Below are positions 29,070-31,327 of a stretch of 31,327 nucleotides of DNA, piece by piece. The stretch covers positions 1 to 31,327 of the forward strand of contig DATKCH010000021.1 of NCBI GenBank assembly GCA_035513295.1, given 5' to 3'. The stretch comes from DATHRK01 sp035513295. GTDB lineage: Bacteria; Gemmatimonadota; Gemmatimonadetes; Longimicrobiales; RSA9. Below the pieces are notes generated by a model, which was not told where the DNA came from, did no database searches, and saw nothing but the letters and a program-made list of their open reading frames with translations. The stretch's first letter is position 1. Each line of letters opens with the position of its first letter. Made by a program: the position numbers and the translations under genes.

Positions 29070-31327
29070 ATGCTCAACAGCGAACAGCGTCTCGAATTGA
29101 CGGGGCTCGCGCTCCTCGGCCTGACGCTCGTACTGGCGCTCGCGCTGGTGCCGGCGGGGCTGTTCGGCCTCCCCGAGGGCGGCAACCTCGTGGGGAGCCT
29201 GGGTCGCGTCCTCGCGCGGGGCGCACGCGCCGCGTTCGGCGGCGGCGCGTACCTCCTGCCGGTGGGCGCGGCGGTGGGCGGCGCGTACGGCTTCGCCTGG
29301 CTGGACCGGGAGCGCGCCCTGCGCTACGGCTCGCTGGTGGCCGGCCTGCTTGTGCTGATGCCCGTGGCGCAGGGCCTCGGGGCGCTGGTGGCGGGCGTTC
29401 CCCTGCCGGCGTGGGCCGAAGCCCCGGGCGGATTCGTCGGAGCCGCCGGGGCGTCCGGCCTGGTCGCCGCACTGGGTGTCGTCGGCGGGGTCGTGGCCTT
29501 TCTCTTCCTGACGCTCGGGCTCTTCGTGGCCACGCTCGGCTGGAATCCCGCCCGGCCGCTGGCGCGAGGCGCGTTCTCGACGGCGCGGCGTTCGGCGAGC
29601 GGGGCCCGCGACGGGTTCGCCGCGCTGCGCGCTCGCTGGACCGGCCGCCGAGAGAGCGCGCGGCCGTCGCCCTGGGCGGCGATCGAGGAGGCGGAAGACG
29701 ACCACGCCACGGTGCTCGCGGAGGAGCCGCCCGAGGCAGGGCTCCGGGAGCCCCCCGGAGACGGCGTCGAGCGGCCGGCCGAGTTCGCCGGACATCGGCT
29801 CGGGGCCGCGGACTTCAAGCCGCCGCTGGACCTGCTGACCCCCCAGCCCCCCCGCGATGCCTCCCTCAGCGAGGCCGAGCTGGACCGGCTCGGGCACGTG
29901 CTCATCGAGACCCTGGAGACGTTCCGCGTGGAGAGCCGCATTTGCGGCCGCACCACCGGACCGGTCGTGACGCAGTACGAGGTGGTGCCCGCGCCTGGCG
30001 TGAAGGTGGCGCGCATCGCCAGCCTCGACGCCGACCTGGCGCTGGCGCTGCGCGCGCCGAGCGTGCGCATCGTCGCGCCGATTCCGGGCAAGGGCGCGGT
30101 CGGCGTGGAGGTGCCCAACCCGGTCGCCGAGGTCGTATACCTGCGCGACATCCTCGAGTCGCCCGCGTTCCGCCGCGGCCGCGGGGCGCTACCGCTCGCC
30201 CTCGGGCGCGACCTCGAGGGCACGCCGTACGTCGCGGACCTGGCGCGCATGCCCCACCTGCTGATCGCGGGCACGACCGGCTCCGGGAAGTCCGTGTGCG
30301 TGAACACGCTCATCACCAGCCTGGTCTACCGCCACGATCCGGAAAGCCTGCGTCTGCTCCTGATCGATCCCAAGATGGTCGAGCTCAGCATGTACGCCGA
30401 GCTGCCCCATCTGCGGCATCCCGTGGTCACCGACCCCAAGGACGCGGCGTTCGTGCTGAAATGGGCCGTGTACGAGATGGAGCGGCGCTACCAGTTGCTG
30501 TCGGAGAACGGCGCCCGTTCCATCGCCGAGTTCAACCGCCGGCTGGAGGAGGGGCAGGTACTCCGGCGTGTCGAGCCGGACGGGCCGGAAGGGGATCCGG
30601 ACCGCTGGTTCTACAGGGACGGGGCGCTGCCCTACATCGTCGTGGTGGTGGACGAGCTGGCCGACCTGATGATGGCGGTGCAGAGCGAGATCGAGCGCCC
30701 CCTCGCGCAACTCGCACAGAAGGCCCGCGCGATCGGCATACACCTCGTAGTGGCGACGCAGCGTCCGAGCGTCAACGTCATCACGGGCCTGATCAAGGCC
30801 AACTTCCCCTGCCGGATCGCGTTCCGCGTCAGCTCGAAGGTGGATTCCCGCACGATCATCGACCAGAACGGCGCCGACGCCCTCCTCGGGAACGGAGACA
30901 TGCTGTTTCTGCCCCCGGGCCAGTCGGATCCGGTGCGCGTGCAGGGCGCGTACATGCCGACCGAGGATACCGACGGTCTCGTGGCCTGGTATCGAGTCCT
31001 CGCGGCCGCTGGCGCTGCGTCCGATGTGGAAGAGGACATTCTGGAGGTGGTCCGGGCACGCGAGCAGGAAGCCGCCGCCGAGGAGATCAGCGAGGCGCTG
31101 TTGGAGGAGCGGGATCCCCTGTTCCGGGCGGCCGCGGACGTGTGCGTCCAGTACGAGCAGGGTTCCACGTCGCTGCTCCAGAGGCGCCTGCGCGTGGGCT
31201 ACGGGCGAGCCGCCCGCATCGTGGATCAGCTGCACGCCGCAGGGGTGCTCGGACCGCCCGATGGCTCCAAGCCTCGCGAGGTCCTCGTGGGCCTGGATTC
31301 GCTCGACCGGATCTGCCGCGAAGCGCC
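29070..31327 (+). CDS. ftsK: FtsK/SpoIIIE DNA translocase (3' end beyond window)
   Basis: FtsK pumps chromosomal DNA through the closing septum and activates XerCD at dif. The start is ATG at 29070 behind GGGAGG. Residues 1-165 contain about four membrane helices, as in the FtsK N-domain, followed by a short linker (about 170-255), not the very long one of E. coli. The motor has the lead-in RICGRTTGPVVTQYEV, Walker A GTTGSGKS (401-408), LLLIDPKMVELSMY, the Walker B run YIVVVVDELADLMM and VATQRPSVNVITGLIK. The DNA-reading gamma domain begins near residue 685 with VQYEQGSTSLLQRRLRVGYGRA and is nearly complete. The frame is still open at the last base (about 752 residues seen), so only a few tens of residues are probably missing. 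Confidence 0.96.
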   Translation, partial: MLNSEQRLELTGLALLGLTLVLALALVPAGLFGLPEGGNLVGSLGRVLARGARAAFGGGAYLLPVGAAVGGAYGFAWLDRERALRYGSLVAGLLVLMPVAQGLGALVAGVPLPAWAEAPGGFVGAAGASGLVAALGVVGGVVAFLFLTLGLFVATLGWNPARPLARGAFSTARRSASGARDGFAALRARWTGRRESARPSPWAAIEEAEDDHATVLAEEPPEAGLREPPGDGVERPAEFAGHRLGAADFKPPLDLLTPQPPRDASLSEAELDRLGHVLIETLETFRVESRICGRTTGPVVTQYEVVPAPGVKVARIASLDADLALALRAPSVRIVAPIPGKGAVGVEVPNPVAEVVYLRDILESPAFRRGRGALPLALGRDLEGTPYVADLARMPHLLIAGTTGSGKSVCVNTLITSLVYRHDPESLRLLLIDPKMVELSMYAELPHLRHPVVTDPKDAAFVLKWAVYEMERRYQLLSENGARSIAEFNRRLEEGQVLRRVEPDGPEGDPDRWFYRDGALPYIVVVVDELADLMMAVQSEIERPLAQLAQKARAIGIHLVVATQRPSVNVITGLIKANFPCRIAFRVSSKVDSRTIIDQNGADALLGNGDMLFLPPGQSDPVRVQGAYMPTEDTDGLVAWYRVLAAAGAASDVEEDILEVVRAREQEAAAEEISEALLEERDPLFRAAADVCVQYEQGSTSLLQRRLRVGYGRAARIVDQLHAAGVLGPPDGSKPREVLVGLDSLDRICREA

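Overview
The window is a 31.3-kb, very GC-rich (roughly 70% by eye) chromosomal segment from a Gram-negative (diderm) bacterium. A full Tol-Pal system, an LptD-like outer-membrane assembly protein, lipoproteins with lipoboxes and a periplasmic foldase all point to a two-membrane envelope. Gene order and protein style fit the phylum Gemmatimonadota best: a DUF4321-like gene sits next to tatA, two large acidic TPR proteins are present, and GTG starts are very common. That placement is inference. No rRNA, tRNA, insertion sequence, phage gene or CRISPR array was seen. The content is core chromosome rather than accessory DNA.

Layout. (a) 1-1920: the end of tsaB, then rimI and hemB (t6A tRNA modification, N-terminal acetylation, porphobilinogen synthesis). 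(b) 1956-5421: a promoter with flanking palindromes, a secreted LysM protein, a CcsA/HemX-like membrane protein and hemA. (c) 5434-11220: a sugar-nucleotide epimerase-like SDR runs straight into tolQ-tolR-tolA-tolB-pal-cpoB, the machine that connects the inner membrane, peptidoglycan and outer membrane. (d) 11281-16988: nrdR, tatC, an LptD-like barrel protein and hutH, the last three joined by stop/start overlaps. (e) 17020-21971: ftcD with its own promoter, a 763-residue acidic TPR protein, then a polyprenyl diphosphate synthase, a DUF4321-like small membrane protein and tatA. (f) 22074-23927, minus strand: a PpiD/SurA-type foldase, the only minus-strand gene. (g) 24031-31327: a 799-residue acidic TPR protein, aroQ, accB, accC and the start of ftsK.

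How they work together. Three themes dominate: envelope assembly and integrity (LysM protein, Tol-Pal, LptD-like, PpiD, TatA/TatC, polyprenyl synthase, FtsK), tetrapyrrole/haem supply (hemB, hemA, CcsA-like) and central metabolism (aroQ, accBC, hutH/ftcD). Most genes are packed tightly. Seven junctions share an identical 4-base GTGA overlap of start and stop, implying strong translational coupling. Independent transcription starts can be proposed where the sequence TTGACA/C, 17-18 bases, TATCTT or TAACTT recurs (1972, 16983, 20263, 24031), with one divergent promoter on the minus strand (24012-23984).

I found no convincing wholly new defence or biosynthetic system. The best candidates for new biology are the two acidic TPR proteins, a probably leaderless ftcD transcript, structured leaders and intergenic hairpins, and the couplings of the Tol operon and lptD to metabolic genes.
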